Shown piece after piece: positions 8,904-16,047 of a stretch of 64,000 bases of DNA (positions within the stretch are counted from its first letter, which is position 1; every line of letters begins with the position of its first letter). This DNA is from Bisbaumannia sp015645095 (GTDB taxonomy: Bacteria > Pseudomonadota > Gammaproteobacteria > Pseudomonadales > Halomonadaceae): NCBI GenBank assembly GCA_036871055.1, contig CP141893.1:1116001-1180000 (forward strand), given 5' to 3'. The position numbers and the translations under genes were made by a program. A model generated the notes under the pieces. That model did not search any database. It was not told the origin of the DNA and worked only from the letters and a program-made list of their open reading frames with translations.

Positions 8904-8960
8904 ATGAAGATCACATTTTGCGACCTCAGCCTAGACCTACGACTACTAGCCGACCGCTAA
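8904..8960 (+). CDS. leuL: Leucine leader peptide (leu attenuator)
   Basis: An 18-codon reading frame, MKITFCDLSLDLRLLADR, too short for standard gene calls. Five of its 18 codons are leucine, and four of those are CTA, a codon scarce in the surrounding G+C-rich genes. AGGGG at 8898-8902 lies close before the ATG. It is 205 bp upstream of leuA with several hairpins between. Ribosome stalling on the CTA run when charged leucyl-tRNA is low would change the downstream fold, as in other amino-acid leader peptides. A perfect TTGACA (8869-8874) with a weak TTTTCT 17 bp on would put transcription right at the ATG; the real promoter may be elsewhere. Confidence 0.75.
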   Translation: MKITFCDLSLDLRLLADR

Positions 8961-9132
8961 GCGTGTCGGGCGATGCCGTGCATCGCGAAGTCGTTTTCTA
9001 GTCTCGAGGTTGCAAGATGTTCACCACTCCCGTTTCTTACTCCGTATGCCGTGCCCAGGCCACGATCACTCGAATGATCGCGGCCCGTGTGCTTTCTGAC
9101 GCCCCGGTTGGCCCCTGTGCCGCCGGGGCGTC
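8920..9132 (+). promoter_or_regulatory. Candidate leuA attenuator region
   Basis: Leader RNA between leuL and leuA. The first leucine codons (GCGACCTC and CTAGA, 8920-8935) can pair with TCTAG and GAGGTTGC (about 8997-9015), enclosing a GCGATGC-CGT-GCATCGC hairpin followed by a short T run. Further on are GGCCxCGATCA against TGATCGxGGCC (about 9059-9085) and a perfect 10-bp stem, GACGCCCCGG with CCGGGGCGTC (9098-9107 and 9123-9132), followed by GTCGTTGTTG. Which hairpin is the terminator is not resolved here. Confidence 0.5.
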
Positions 9133-9169
9133 GTCGTTGTTGCCCCGTCGCCAGGAGATGCCCGCATGA
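9017..9169 (+). other. Possible 50-codon ORF overlapping the leuA start
   Basis: An ORF beginning ATGTTCACC at 9017, 7 bases after GAGG, runs 50 codons and its TGA overlaps the leuA ATG in ATGATG. It has no recognisable domain and only three leucine codons. It could be a second translated leader coupling ribosomes into leuA, or a chance frame in G+C-rich leader RNA. I favour chance, but the ATG/TGA overlap deserves a note. Confidence 0.2.
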
Positions 9170-10872
9170 TGCTCAAGGATCCGTCCATCAAGTACCGCCC
9201 CTTCGTCGCCGTGGACTTGCCCGATCGCCAGTGGCCGAGCCGGCGCATCGAGACGCCGCCGCTGTGGTGTGCCGTCGACCTGCGCGACGGTAACCAGTCG
9301 CTGATCGACCCCATGGACGCCGAGCGCAAGCAGCGCTTCTTCGACATGCTGGTCAAGATCGGCTTCAAGGAGATCGAGGTGGGCTTCCCCTCCGCCTCTC
9401 AGACCGACTTCGACTTCGTGCGCTCGCTGATCGAGGGTGGCAAGGTGCCCGACGACGTCACCATCCAGGTGCTGACCCAGGCGCGCCCGCATCTGATCGA
9501 GCGCACCTTCGAGGCCCTGAAGGGCGCCAAGAACGCCATCGTCCACGTCTACAACGCCACCGACCCGGTCTTCCGCCGGGTGGTCTTCAACGTCGACAAG
9601 GCCCAGTGCACCCAGATCGCCGTGGATGCCACCACCCAGATCCGTGCGCTGATGGACGCCGCCCCGGAGACGAACTGGACCTTCCAGTACTCGCCGGAGC
9701 TCTTTACCACCACCGAGATGGACTTCGCCAAGGAGGTGGTGGAAGCGGTGATGGCCGCCTATGGCGCCAGCGCCGAGAAGAAGATGATCGTCAACCTGCC
9801 GGCCACCGTGGAGGCGGCGACCCCCAACAACTACGCCGATCAGGTGGAATGGTTCTGCCGAAACGTCAAGGATCGCGAGGCGCTGATCGTCAGCGTCCAC
9901 CCGCACAACGACCGTGGCACCGGGGTGGCCGCCGCCGAGCTCACCGTGATGGCCGGCGCCGACCGGGTCGAGGGTTGCCTGTTCGGCAACGGCGAGCGCA
10001 CCGGCAACGTCGATCTCGTCACCCTGGCCATGAACCTCTATACCCAGGGCGTACACCCGGGCCTCGACTTCTCCAACATCACCCCGATCATGCGCGAGGT
10101 GGAGTACTGCAACCAGCTGCCGGTGCATCCTCGTCACCCCTATGTGGGCGACCTGGTCTTCACCGCCTTCTCCGGCTCCCACCAGGACGCCATCAAGAAG
10201 GGCATGGCCGAGCGGCGTGCCAACCCGGAGGCCGTCTGGGAGGTGCCCTACCTGCCCATCGACCCGCTCGACGTGGGGCGCAGCTACGAGGCGGTGATTC
10301 GCGTCAACAGCCAGTCCGGCAAGGGCGGGGTCTCCTACCTGCTGGAGCAGGAGCACGGCATCGAGCTGCCGCGGCGTCTGGCCATGGAGTTCAGCCAGGT
10401 GGTGCAGGAAGTGGCCGACCGCACGGGCAAGGAGATCACCTCCCAGATGATCTACCAGGCCTTCGCCGACGAGTACCTGGCCCAGACGGCGCCCCTGGCC
10501 CTGGTCAACCACCGTCTCTCCTCCGAGCCGGACAGTCCCCGGGTGATGCTGGAGGCGGCCGTCACCCAGGAGGGCAAGCCCCAGACCGTGCGTGGTGAGG
10601 CCAATGGGCCCCTGGCGGCCTTTATCAAGGGCCTGGCGGCCGCCGGCCATGACGTGGAGATCATCGACTACCACGAGCACGCCCGCGGCCAGGGCGCCGA
10701 CGCCGAGGCGATCGCCTACGTGGAAGTGCGCATCGGCGGCGAGGCGGTGTTCGGCGTGGCCACCGACGAGAGCATCACCAGCGCCTCGATGAAGGCGGTG
10801 GTCAGCGCCATCAACCGCCATGCCTCCAGCGCCGCGCCCGCGGCCAATGTGACCGCCGCCACCCTCGCTTGA
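9166..10872 (+). CDS. leuA: 2-isopropylmalate synthase (long class II form)
   Basis: First committed step of leucine synthesis: condenses acetyl-CoA with 2-ketoisovalerate. The 568-residue length and the N-terminal KYRPF...WCAVDLRDGNQSL layout match the long LeuA class rather than the roughly 520-residue E. coli type. The TIM barrel has RDGNQSL, the substrate segment EVGFPSASQTDFDF and the metal motif HPHNDRGTG near residue 245. The C-terminal regulatory domain (about 430-568) would bind leucine for feedback control. AGGAG at 9153-9157 serves ATG 9166. A leucine leader peptide upstream points to attenuation as well. Confidence 0.96.
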   Translation: MMLKDPSIKYRPFVAVDLPDRQWPSRRIETPPLWCAVDLRDGNQSLIDPMDAERKQRFFDMLVKIGFKEIEVGFPSASQTDFDFVRSLIEGGKVPDDVTIQVLTQARPHLIERTFEALKGAKNAIVHVYNATDPVFRRVVFNVDKAQCTQIAVDATTQIRALMDAAPETNWTFQYSPELFTTTEMDFAKEVVEAVMAAYGASAEKKMIVNLPATVEAATPNNYADQVEWFCRNVKDREALIVSVHPHNDRGTGVAAAELTVMAGADRVEGCLFGNGERTGNVDLVTLAMNLYTQGVHPGLDFSNITPIMREVEYCNQLPVHPRHPYVGDLVFTAFSGSHQDAIKKGMAERRANPEAVWEVPYLPIDPLDVGRSYEAVIRVNSQSGKGGVSYLLEQEHGIELPRRLAMEFSQVVQEVADRTGKEITSQMIYQAFADEYLAQTAPLALVNHRLSSEPDSPRVMLEAAVTQEGKPQTVRGEANGPLAAFIKGLAAAGHDVEIIDYHEHARGQGADAEAIAYVEVRIGGEAVFGVATDESITSASMKAVVSAINRHASSAAPAANVTAATLA

Positions 10873-10894
10873 CCGGCTACGCTGGCTCAGGAGC

Positions 10895-10980
10895 GGTAAG
10901 CTGGTAAGCCGTAAGTGAAAACCCCCAAGGCGGTGTGCTTTGGGGGTTTTCTTATGGCTTACGGCTTATGGCTTTCAGCT
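10895..10980. repeat. Heptad-arm inverted repeat, leuA-epmB convergent junction
   Basis: Left arm from about 10895 (TAAGCTGG, TAAGCCG, TAAG) and right arm 10951-10980 (CTTATGG, CTTACGG, CTTATGG, CTTTCAG) enclose a strong terminator. This is the TAAGC flavour of the element rather than the GAAGC flavour. Its right edge abuts the epmB stop codon (TCA at 10980-10982 on the plus strand). It lies between two converging genes and probably stops both transcripts. Confidence 0.85.
10918..10950. terminator. Bidirectional terminator between leuA and epmB
   Basis: AAAACCCCCAA (10918-10928) pairs perfectly with TTGGGGGTTTT (10940-10950) over an 11-base loop. The A and T ends give a U tract on both strands, so it can serve leuA and the converging epmB. 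It is the core of the heptad-arm repeat. Confidence 0.85.
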
Positions 10981-12011
10981 CAAAGCGGTGTCTTGCTGCC
11001 CTCGCCGGGCACTTCCCGGGCCAGGGTCGGCACCAGGAACCCCGGCAGCTCGCCCCTCAGGCTCGCGACCAGCTTACGGGCCTCGGTGTCGGGCACATCG
11101 AAGTGGGCGGCGCCGGCCACCGGGTCGAGCACGTGCAGGTAGTAGGGCAGCACGCCGGCCTCGAAGAGTCGCTCGGAGAGGGTGGCCAGGGCCGCCACCG
11201 AGTCGTTGACGCCACGCAGCAGCACGCTCTGGTTGAGCAGGGTCACCCCGGCCCGCTTCAGCCGTTCGCAGGCGGCGACCACGGCCTCGTCGATCTCGTT
11301 GGCATGGTTGATATGCAGTACCAGCACCTTCTGCAGGCGGCTGCGGGAGAGCCAGTCGAGCAGGGTATCATCGACCCGGTCGGGGATCACCGCCGGTAGG
11401 CGGCTATGGATCCGCAGCCGCCTGAGGTGGGGGATGGCGTCGAGGCGTGCCACCAGCCAGGCCAGCTGGCGATCGCTGGCGGCCAGGGGGTCGCCGCCGG
11501 AGAGGATCGCCTCGCGGATGGTGGTGTCGCCGCGCAGGTGGTCGAGGCTCGCCTCCCACTGGGCCCGGGAGGGAGCGTTGTCGCCATAGGGGAAGTGGCG
11601 GCGGAAGCAGTAGCGGCAGTTGATGGCGCAGCTGGGGCTGGCGATCAAGAGCACCCGGCCGGCGTACTTGTGGATCAGCCCCTTGGCCGGGGTGTGCTCG
11701 GCTTCCTGCAGGGGATCGGCCAGGTAGCCCGGGATCTCGAGGGCTTCCTCGCCCAGCGGCAGCACCTGGCGCAGCAGGGGATCGCTGGGATCGCCGGGGC
11801 GGATGCGTGCGAGATAGGCCTCGGGCACCCGCACCTCGAACAGGCCATGGCCGGTCTCGGCGCCGGGCAGCCAGGCCGGGTCCAGGTCGAGGCGCCGGCA
11901 GAGCTCCACCGGGTCGCGGATCACGCCGGCCAGCTGGCGCTGCCAGGGGGCACGTTCCTGGGGGAGGTCGAGGGGGACGCTCTGCACATCGGCCGGGCTT
12001 CGGGTTATCAT
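10980..12011 (-). CDS. epmB: EF-P--(R)-beta-lysine pathway 2,3-aminomutase
   Basis: Radical-SAM lysine 2,3-aminomutase that makes (R)-beta-lysine for modification of elongation factor P. The 343-residue protein has the CxxxCxxC iron-sulfur motif at C128, C132 and C135 (SCAINCRYCFRRHF). The PLP lysine lies in PGEGSKTPL (K340), comparable with PGGGGK in other aminomutases. The protein ends three residues after that lysine, where the heptad-arm repeat begins, so the short tail seen in E. coli EpmB is missing. ATG 12011 is preferred over an upstream TTG. Divergent from efp with a 94-bp gap. Confidence 0.93.
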   Translation of the reverse strand: MITRSPADVQSVPLDLPQERAPWQRQLAGVIRDPVELCRRLDLDPAWLPGAETGHGLFEVRVPEAYLARIRPGDPSDPLLRQVLPLGEEALEIPGYLADPLQEAEHTPAKGLIHKYAGRVLLIASPSCAINCRYCFRRHFPYGDNAPSRAQWEASLDHLRGDTTIREAILSGGDPLAASDRQLAWLVARLDAIPHLRRLRIHSRLPAVIPDRVDDTLLDWLSRSRLQKVLVLHINHANEIDEAVVAACERLKRAGVTLLNQSVLLRGVNDSVAALATLSERLFEAGVLPYYLHVLDPVAGAAHFDVPDTEARKLVASLRGELPGFLVPTLAREVPGEGSKTPL

Positions 12012-12105
12012 GCGGCACACCAATTGCGGGCGGGCGCCATGGCGCCCGTCGATACATTTCCTGCGCCGCCGCCATGGCGGGGCGCCGATCAGTCAGCGAG
12101 GAATC

Positions 12106-12672
12106 ATGGCGAACTATTCTACCAACGAATTCAAGGGCGGTCTGAAGGTAATGCTGGACGGCGACCCCTGCGCGATCCTCGAGAACGAGTACGTCAAGCC
12201 GGGCAAGGGCCAGGCCTTCAACCGGGTCAAGCTGCGCAACCTGATCAGCGGCCGGGTCTGGGAGCGCACCTTCAAGTCCGGCGAGTCCCTGGAGGGCGCC
12301 GACGTCCTCGAGCTGGAGATGGAGTATCTCTACAACGATGGCGAAATGTGGCACTTCATGAAGACCGACGGCTCCTTCGAGCAGTACGCGGTGGAGAAGA
12401 AGGCCCTGGGCGACACCGAGAAGTGGCTCAAGGAGCAGGTCGCCTACACCGTGACCCTGTGGAACGACAACGCCATCAACGTCAACCCGCCCAACTTTAT
12501 CGAGCTGGAAGTGGTCGAGACCGACCCGGGCCTCAAGGGCGACACCGCCCAGGGCGGCTCCAAGCCGGCGACCCTCTCCTCCGGCGCCGTGGTACGCGTG
12601 CCGCTCTTTATCAACCAGGGCGAGGTGCTGAAGATCGATACGCGCAACGGTGAGTACGTCTCCCGCGCCTGA
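12106..12672 (+). CDS. efp: Elongation factor P
   Basis: Translation factor that enters the ribosomal E site to relieve stalling at polyproline. The 188-residue protein starts MANYSTNEFKGG behind GAGG (12098-12101); the longer open frame to 12010 has no support. K34 in KPGKGQ (residues 31-36) is the site that EpmA and EpmB beta-lysylate in proteobacteria. epmB lies divergently upstream and epmA lies downstream, so target and modifying enzymes are together. A heptad-arm repeat and a terminator separate it from epmA. Confidence 0.97.
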   Translation: MANYSTNEFKGGLKVMLDGDPCAILENEYVKPGKGQAFNRVKLRNLISGRVWERTFKSGESLEGADVLELEMEYLYNDGEMWHFMKTDGSFEQYAVEKKALGDTEKWLKEQVAYTVTLWNDNAINVNPPNFIELEVVETDPGLKGDTAQGGSKPATLSSGAVVRVPLFINQGEVLKIDTRNGEYVSRA

Positions 12673-12681
12673 GCCGGACTC

Positions 12682-12834
12682 AAGCTGGAAGCTTGAAGAG
12701 CGGCGCTTCGCGCCTGGAAGCTGGAAGAAAACCCGCCCCGGCTTCGCTGGGAGCTTGAAGCGGGAGGAAAAACCCTTGCCTCCAGGATTGGGCGGCAAGC
12801 TGTTTTCCAGCTTCCAGCTTCCAGCTTCCAGCTT
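12682..12834. repeat. Compound heptad-arm repeat, efp-epmA junction
   Basis: The longest of the two-armed elements after the mutL one. The left side has AAGCTGG, AAGCTTG (from 12682), a small GGCGC-TTC-GCGCC hairpin, then TGGAAGCTGGAAG (12715-12727). A G+C-rich core follows with further degenerate GAGCTTGAAGC copies. The right arm 12805-12834 is TTCCAG followed by three CTTCCAG units and CTT. It looks like one element nested in another. Confidence 0.8.
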
Positions 12835-12836
12835 AT

Positions 12837-12873
12837 GAAAAGGCCATGCCTGCCTGGCATGGCCTGCGTCTTT
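12837..12873 (+). terminator. Rho-independent terminator after efp
   Basis: AGGCCATGCC (12841-12850) pairs perfectly with GGCATGGCCT (12856-12865) over a 5-base loop, preceded by AAAA and followed by GCGTCTTT. It sits just after the compound repeat and 15 bp before the epmA start, so epmA probably needs read-through or its own promoter. Confidence 0.7.
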
Positions 12874-12887
12874 CAGGAGGGTAGGGC

Positions 12888-13862
12888 ATGGCAACTGACT
12901 GGCGCCCCACGGCGTCCCTCGAGACCCTGCGCCAGCGAGCCCGGCTGCTGGCCGAGGTGCGTGCCTTCTTCGCCGCGCGCGGCGTGCTGGAGGTGGAGAC
13001 CCCGGTGCTGGGCCACGGCGGCAGCACCGATGTGGGGCTGGCGTCGCTCAGTTGCGAGGCGACGACTCCCGAGGGGCGTGAACGACTCTGGCTGCAGACC
13101 TCGCCGGAGTTCGCCATGAAGCGTCTGCTGGCCGCCGGTGTCGGGCCCATCTATCAGATCGCCCGCAGCTTCCGGGATGGCGAGGTGGGGCGCCGCCATA
13201 ACCTCGAGTTCACCATGCTGGAGTGGTACCGCCCGGGCCTGGCCCTGGACGCCTTGATCGAGGAGACGGCGGCGCTGATCCAGGCCGTGCTGGGGCGGGA
13301 GACCGGCCCGGTGCGGCGCCGCCGCTATCGGACGCTATTCCGTGAGCAGCTGGGGGTCGACCCCTTTACCACGCCGCTCGGCGAGCTTCGACGGCTGGCC
13401 GCGGAGCGGGGGGGCCTCTCCATGGGGGACGCCCCCCGGGATGACTGCCTGGATCTGCTGCTGAGCCTCGAGATAGAGCCGACCCTGGGCCGGGAGGGCC
13501 TGGACGTAGTGGTGGACTACCCGGCCAGCCAGGCGGCCCTGGCTCGGCGTCACCGGGATCCGGAGGATGGTGAATGGGTGGCGGGGCGCTTCGAGGTCTA
13601 TCTCCAGGGACTGGAGCTGGCCAATGGCTATGACGAGCTCACCGATGCGGCGGAACAGGCGGCACGCTTCGCCGAGGACAATGCCGCCCGGCGTGCCCGG
13701 GGCTTGCCCGAAGTCACCGTGGACCGGCGCCTGCTGGCGGCCCTGGCGGCGGGGATGCCGGCGGGCAGCGGCGTGGCCCTGGGCCTCGACCGGCTGATTC
13801 AGCTGGCCCTCGGCAAGGCCAGCGTGGCGGAGGTGATGGCCTTCGCCACGCCGCGCTGTTGA
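12888..13862 (+). CDS. epmA: Elongation factor P--(R)-beta-lysine ligase
   Basis: A paralogue of the lysyl-tRNA synthetase catalytic core that attaches (R)-beta-lysine to EF-P K34 instead of to tRNA. The 324-residue protein lacks the N-terminal tRNA-anticodon domain. Class II motif 2 is IARSFRDGE...HNLEFTMLEWY and motif 3 is GVALGLDRL near the C terminus. AGGAGG at 12875-12880 serves ATG 12888. With epmB and efp it forms the EF-P lysylation set; no epmC hydroxylase is seen here. It is followed by tandem copies of the psd 3' end from the converging strand. Confidence 0.95.
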   Translation: MATDWRPTASLETLRQRARLLAEVRAFFAARGVLEVETPVLGHGGSTDVGLASLSCEATTPEGRERLWLQTSPEFAMKRLLAAGVGPIYQIARSFRDGEVGRRHNLEFTMLEWYRPGLALDALIEETAALIQAVLGRETGPVRRRRYRTLFREQLGVDPFTTPLGELRRLAAERGGLSMGDAPRDDCLDLLLSLEIEPTLGREGLDVVVDYPASQAALARRHRDPEDGEWVAGRFEVYLQGLELANGYDELTDAAEQAARFAEDNAARRARGLPEVTVDRRLLAALAAGMPAGSGVALGLDRLIQLALGKASVAEVMAFATPRC

Positions 13863-13874
13863 CCCGACTGCTCT

Positions 13875-14162
13875 TTAGCCGTTATCCGCCAGATGGGGGA
13901 GTTGGCTTGACCGTTCGCCCATCTTGACCGAGCCGACTATCGAGAGCGGGAACAGCCCCTTGGCTAGTGATTAGCCGTTATCCGCCAGATGGGGGAGTTG
14001 GTTTAACCGCTCGCCCATCTTGACAGAGCCGGCTATCGAGAGCGGGAACAGCCCCTTGGCTAGTGATTAGCCGTTATCCGCCAGATGGGGGAGTTGGCTT
14101 GACCGCTCGCCCATCTTGACGGAGCCGACTATCGAGAGCGGGACCCGCCCCTTGGCTAGTGA
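13875..14162 (-). repeat. Three tandem echoes of the psd 3' end (96-bp unit)
   Basis: The end of psd, starting at its stop codon TTA (14163 on the plus strand), is repeated at 14067, 13971 and 13875, an exact 96-bp period. Each unit holds about 57 bp of psd (coding for VKMGER, QLPHLADNG and stop) plus a 39-bp spacer running CCGACTATCGAGAGCGGG onward. The copies differ by only a few substitutions. This fills the 300-bp gap between epmA and psd; I see no gene or obvious U-tailed terminator in it. Confidence 0.92.
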
Positions 14163-15014
14163 TTAGCCGTTATCCGCTAGATGGGGGAGTTGGCTTAACC
14201 GTTCGCCCATCTTGACCGAGATATCGGGCACCAATTCCTCGAAGTCGATCTCCTTGCTGAAGCACATCACCACCGTGGAGCCGAGCTTGAAGCGGCCCAT
14301 CTCGGCGCCCTTCTCCAGGGTGATGGGCTCGTCGAAGCGAATCGTCTGGACCCGGCCGGAGAGGGGGGTGACCTGCCCGGCCCAGACGGTCTCGATGGCG
14401 GCGACGATCATGGCTCCCACCAGCACCATGGCCATGGGGCCCTCCTCGGTATCGAAGAAGCACACCAGGCGCTCATTGCGGGCGAAGAGATTCGGCACAT
14501 GATCGGCGGTGGCCTGGTTGACCGAGAAGAGCCGGCCCGGCACGTAGACCATCTCGCGGAGGGTCCCGGTCAGCGGCATATGCACCCGATGGTAGTCCCG
14601 GGGCGAGAGGTAGATGGTGGCGAAGCTGCCCTGGCGGAAGGGCGCGGCGCGCTTCATGTCGCCGCCCAGCAGGCTGGTCACCGAGAAGGCCTGTCCCTTG
14701 GCCTGGATCAGGGTGCCATGGCGGGTCTCGCCGAACTGGGAGAGGGTGCCATCGGCGGGGGAGACCAGTCCCGACTCGATGGGGCGAGCGCCCTCCCTGA
14801 GGGGGCGGGTAAAGAAGTCGTTGAAGCAGGCGTAGGCCTTGGGGTCGGGATCCCGGGCCTCGCTCATGTCCACCTGGAAACGGCGGATAAAGGCCTTGAT
14901 CAGCAGTTGCTTGAGCCAGCCGATACGGGTCTCGGCCAGCCGCCCCACCAGGCGCGAGAGCAGGTGGTGGGGCAGGGGGTATTGGATCAGGGCGAATAGC
15001 TTGGATGGCGACAC
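14163..15014 (-). CDS. psd: Phosphatidylserine decarboxylase proenzyme
   Basis: Inner-membrane-associated enzyme that makes phosphatidylethanolamine from phosphatidylserine. The 283-residue proenzyme self-cleaves at the LGST motif (serine about residue 246), creating the pyruvoyl group on the new alpha chain. N-terminal residues SPSKLFALIQYPLPHHLLSR and the DYHRVHMP segment are typical. It follows the rhodanese gene on the minus strand with a heptad-type repeat between them, in the rsgA-psd neighbourhood familiar from E. coli. Its 3' end is the parent of the 96-bp tandem echoes. Confidence 0.96.
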   Translation of the reverse strand: MSPSKLFALIQYPLPHHLLSRLVGRLAETRIGWLKQLLIKAFIRRFQVDMSEARDPDPKAYACFNDFFTRPLREGARPIESGLVSPADGTLSQFGETRHGTLIQAKGQAFSVTSLLGGDMKRAAPFRQGSFATIYLSPRDYHRVHMPLTGTLREMVYVPGRLFSVNQATADHVPNLFARNERLVCFFDTEEGPMAMVLVGAMIVAAIETVWAGQVTPLSGRVQTIRFDEPITLEKGAEMGRFKLGSTVVMCFSKEIDFEELVPDISVKMGERLSQLPHLADNG

Positions 15015-15064
15015 GAAAGGACGATCTCACGTAAAGGGTAGGGGGACGATCGGGGCATTGTCAG

Positions 15065-15156
15065 GAGAGTGAAGCGGGAAGAGCGGTGCTTTGCACCGGA
15101 AGAAGGAAGAAGCATCTACCCTGTCTTCACTCTTCACTCTTCACTCTTCACTCTTC
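15065..15156. repeat. Heptad-arm repeat (CTTCACT flavour), rhodanese-psd junction
   Basis: The right part is four perfect CTTCACT units plus CTTC (15125-15156). The left part has GAAGCGG, GAAGAGC and GAAGAAG-type units around a GGTGC-TTT-GCACC hairpin (15085-15097). The right arm enters the rhodanese gene: its stop codon (15148-15150) and its last two glutamate codons are repeat sequence. Confidence 0.8.
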
Positions 15157-15978
15157 TATCGGCGTATCATCGCGATTGCCCCACTCCTTCCAGGAGCCGG
15201 GGTAGGCGCGCATCTTCTCGAAACCCAGGGCCTTGCCCACCAGCCAGGTGAAACCGCTGCGGTGGTGGCTCTGGCAGTGGGTGACCACTTCCATGTCCGG
15301 GGTCAGGCCCAGGGCCTCCAGCTCGGTGATCAGCTCCGCATAGTCGCGGATACGCCACTGACGGGCCGGATCCATGGCATCGGTCCACTCCAGATTGACG
15401 GCACCGGGGATATGGCCGAGACGCCGGTTCTGGCCCTTCTCGCCGCGGTACTCCGCCGGCGAGCGGGCGTCCCAGACGGCGAAGCCCTTGTCGCCCAGGC
15501 GCTCCTGGAGGGTCTCCCGGTCGATGGCGACATCGGGGTTGAGGATCTCCGCTTCGTAGTCGCTGGGCACGGGGGCCACCGGGGTGGCTTCGGTGGGCAG
15601 GCCCTCGCCGCGCCAGGCGTGGATGCCGCCGTTGAGGTAGGAGTAGCGCCGGTGGCCGATCAGTTCCAGGGTCCAGAGCAGGCGTCCGGCCCAGCCACCG
15701 CCCTCGTCGTCGTAAGCCACCACATGGCTGTCCCGGGTCAGGCCCAGCTCGGAGAAGAGCGCCGAGAGTGCCGCCTCGTCGGGCACCTCGTTGGGCACGT
15801 CGCCGCTGCCCTTGAGCAGGCGGCGATAGTCGAGGAAGCGGGCGCCGGGCACATGGCCCTCGGCGTAGCTCTCGGGCTTGAGGGGCACATCGATGATCAG
15901 CAGCTGGGGGTCGTCAAGCACCTCGGCGAGCTGCTCCGGCTCGACGATCAGCGGCAGAAGATTGGCTTCGGAGCTCAT
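15148..15978 (-). CDS. rhdA: Thiosulfate sulfurtransferase (tandem rhodanese)
   Basis: Two-domain rhodanese, 276 residues, that moves sulfane sulfur from thiosulfate-like donors. The N-terminal domain (about 10-130) is inactive; the C-terminal domain has the active loop CQSHHRS with cysteine near residue 235, close to the CQTHHRS loop of Pseudomonas RhdA. Its neighbour psd matches the Pseudomonas rhdA-psd arrangement. The stop codon lies in a CTTCACT repeat arm. The gene name rests on this resemblance; sseA-type mercaptopyruvate activity is less likely with this loop. Confidence 0.85.
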   Translation of the reverse strand: MSSEANLLPLIVEPEQLAEVLDDPQLLIIDVPLKPESYAEGHVPGARFLDYRRLLKGSGDVPNEVPDEAALSALFSELGLTRDSHVVAYDDEGGGWAGRLLWTLELIGHRRYSYLNGGIHAWRGEGLPTEATPVAPVPSDYEAEILNPDVAIDRETLQERLGDKGFAVWDARSPAEYRGEKGQNRRLGHIPGAVNLEWTDAMDPARQWRIRDYAELITELEALGLTPDMEVVTHCQSHHRSGFTWLVGKALGFEKMRAYPGSWKEWGNRDDTPIEE

Positions 15979-16047
15979 GGCGCCCTCCTTGTCTCGGTGA
16001 TGCGCAGGATGATGGCATATTGTCGCCGTCTCGGGCGACAGGGCCTC

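Noticed and set aside
13875..14162. psd echoes as a pseudogene or second psd gene
   Set aside because: Only the last codons are repeated, in tandem with spacer; there is no catalytic region.
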